From Planctomicrobium sp. (GTDB lineage Bacteria; Planctomycetota; Planctomycetia; Planctomycetales; Planctomycetaceae), in the NCBI GenBank assembly GCA_029259835.1, contig JAJDEL010000155.1, positions 1 through 6,927 of the forward strand: 6,927 nucleotides of DNA, written 5' to 3'. Positions 5,570 through 6,927 of this stretch are shown one piece after another. The position numbers were made by a program, and so were the translations under genes. The notes under the pieces are model-generated. The model did no database searches. It was not told the origin of the DNA and was given only the letters and a program-made list of their open reading frames with translations. Numbering within the stretch: the stretch's first letter is position 1; every line of letters begins with the position of its first letter.

Positions 5570-6927
5570 TTATATCGTCTTACTCATCTTTTCAGCGAGT
5601 CGCTCGAGTGCCGGACTGATGTCGTCCGGTTGCAAATGCACATTTAATATGCTGAATGCATCTTGATGTGCCAAAGCCGCTTTCATCGATTGATGAAGCT
5701 CGCCGACGGTATTGACTTCAAACCCCCAACCGCTGCCGAAAATGTCTGGCATACGGTGATAGTTCCAGTTGAGAATATCATTGAACGGACCCTCCTGGAG
5801 GAATCGCTCGGTCGTGTAACCTTTATTATTCAACACCACGACGATGGGGTTGAAGCTCTGCCGTACGATGGATGAAAGCTCCATGCAGGTCATCTGAAAT
5901 GCGCCATCGCCGACGAGTACCAGGGGGCGGAGATTTCGATTCGCTACTTGAACACCGAGAGCAGCCGGAATCGCGAATCCCATCGAAGTGTAATACGCCG
6001 GGCTGAGAAACTCTGTGTGTTTGTGAATCGTGAGATCCGAAGACGCAAATAACGAATCTCCGACGTCGGCAACGACAACCATGTCATTATCAAGGATGTC
6101 GTTGATATGAGTAAACAGGCTGCTGGTCGTTACCAGATCGCTTGCGTCTGGAATTTTTCTCTTGGGCTCCTTGCGGACTGGGAACTTTGGAGATTCCTTG
6201 ACCTTGCGAATTTTCTTCTCTTGCAGGTCGTCTATGAAATCTTTCAGTAGGACATCGTGAAAGTGATGATGCCCGATGCGGAGTTGTTCACTCGTCACGT
6301 AAATGCAGTTTGTCGGATCAAGTTTCGCTGTGAAGATGCCGAGGTTGATGTCGGTCATAAATGTTCCAAGAAGAATCACACAGTCGCTGCTCTCGACGAA
6401 CTCCGTCACTTCCTTGCGTCCCATCGCACCTTCATACACACCAACGTACAGCGGGTGTTTTTCACTGATCACCGACTTGCCCAACAGCGTCGCACACATC
6501 GGGATTTTGTTTTTTTCGGCGAGCGAAAGAACCTGTTCCCGCAAACCGAATCGGTGTACTTCAACACCGGCGATGATCACAGGGTTCTTCGCGGTCTTGA
6601 TCCGCTCCGTCGCTTCTTCAATTGCAGCTTGGAGCGCATCGGCATGGCTGACTGCAACGGTGCAAGTTGGGCTGTACGGGGCGATCGGTTTCGAATGCAC
6701 GCGGTCTCGCGGGAGTTCAAGATAAACCGGACGTTTGTAGCGAACCGCAGCTTCCAGGCAACGATCAATTTCGCGAAACGCCGTTAACGGATCATGCAAA
6801 TCCGCTGTCGCAACTGTGATTTTCTCGAAAACTTCTCGCTGAGTGTTAAAGTCTCTCACGCGATGATGAAGCAGCGGATCGTTGACACGTTCTTCAATCC
6901 CAGGTGCACCACTGATGATGACAACCG
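5570..6927 (-). CDS. Thiamine-diphosphate 2-keto-acid decarboxylase (pyruvate/indolepyruvate decarboxylase group), N-terminus cut off
   Basis: These enzymes use thiamine diphosphate and Mg2+ to decarboxylate a 2-keto acid to an aldehyde in the cytoplasm. The frame stays open to the right edge; 451 residues are visible against about 550 for the family, so roughly 100 N-terminal residues, including the catalytic Glu that activates the cofactor, lie outside. GTG 6859 is internal, not a start. Numbering from the first visible codon: SGAPG at 5-9; the HH motif at 20-21, equivalent to His113-His114 of Zymomonas pyruvate decarboxylase; a central domain at about 90-230; ADVGDSLF at 286-293; and the cofactor motif from GDG (339-341) to NN (366-367). 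It continues [16 protein letters not shown], whose Glu373 matches Glu473 of the Zymomonas enzyme. HH plus this Glu distinguishes the decarboxylase group from acetolactate synthase. The substrate (pyruvate, indolepyruvate or a branched-chain keto acid) cannot be told. No pathway partner is visible. Confidence 0.9.
   Translation of the reverse strand, partial: VVIISGAPGIEERVNDPLLHHRVRDFNTQREVFEKITVATADLHDPLTAFREIDRCLEAAVRYKRPVYLELPRDRVHSKPIAPYSPTCTVAVSHADALQAAIEEATERIKTAKNPVIIAGVEVHRFGLREQVLSLAEKNKIPMCATLLGKSVISEKHPLYVGVYEGAMGRKEVTEFVESSDCVILLGTFMTDINLGIFTAKLDPTNCIYVTSEQLRIGHHHFHDVLLKDFIDDLQEKKIRKVKESPKFPVRKEPKRKIPDASDLVTTSSLFTHINDILDNDMVVVADVGDSLFASSDLTIHKHTEFLSPAYYTSMGFAIPAALGVQVANRNLRPLVLVGDGAFQMTCMELSSIVRQSFNPIVVVLNNKGYTTERFLQEGPFNDILNWNYHRMPDIFGSGWGFEVNTVGELHQSMKAALAHQDAFSILNVHLQPDDISPALERLAEKMSKTI

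Noticed and set aside
6257..6787. Long plus-strand frame of 176 codons opposite the decarboxylase
   Set aside because: It is the antisense shadow of a clearly conserved enzyme; its translation has no recognisable features.
6857..6859. GTG at 6859 as the start of the decarboxylase
   Set aside because: The frame remains open upstream to the window edge and the upstream codons encode the family's conserved SGAPG and HH segments, so the start lies beyond the window.

Overview
The window looks like chromosomal DNA from a planctomycete-type bacterium. This is inferred from protein character: a four-cysteine zinc ribbon joined to a single membrane span and a large exported domain, a lone rpsB with a planctomycete-like N-terminus, and several proteins of no recognisable family. 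No taxonomic marker was compared computationally. Base composition is moderate. I see no tRNA, rRNA, insertion sequence, integrase, CRISPR array or phage gene, so this reads as ordinary core genome with a few poorly characterised genes.

Left part (1-1722): a small minus-strand gene of unknown function runs off the left edge, with its start at 307. It diverges from a complete plus-strand moeA (472-1722), the molybdenum-insertion enzyme of molybdenum cofactor synthesis. Middle part (1723-2798): a 267-base leader precedes rpsB (ribosomal protein S2, GTG start at 1990). The leader ends in an unusual arrangement: a five-codon mini-ORF with its own good ribosome-binding site, in frame with rpsB and stopping three bases before it, plus alternative small hairpins that could hide the rpsB ribosome-binding site. 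rpsB ends in a strong intrinsic terminator and is not followed by tsf.

Right part (2805-6927): three genes on the minus strand converge on rpsB. In transcription order they are a 2-keto-acid decarboxylase of the pyruvate/indolepyruvate decarboxylase group (N-terminus cut off by the right edge), a zinc-ribbon/membrane-anchored protein of 656 residues, and a 189-residue protein of unknown function with a basic, tryptophan-rich tail. A good sigma70-like promoter (TTGAAA-17-GATAAT) lies between the decarboxylase and the zinc-ribbon gene. An inverted repeat overlaps its -10 box and start site, so the last two genes probably form their own, possibly regulated, transcription unit.

The genes do not form one pathway. 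The parts most worth a second look are the rpsB leader, the promoter with overlapping inverted repeat, and the two uncharacterised proteins it drives. I found no convincing evidence of a new multi-gene system.
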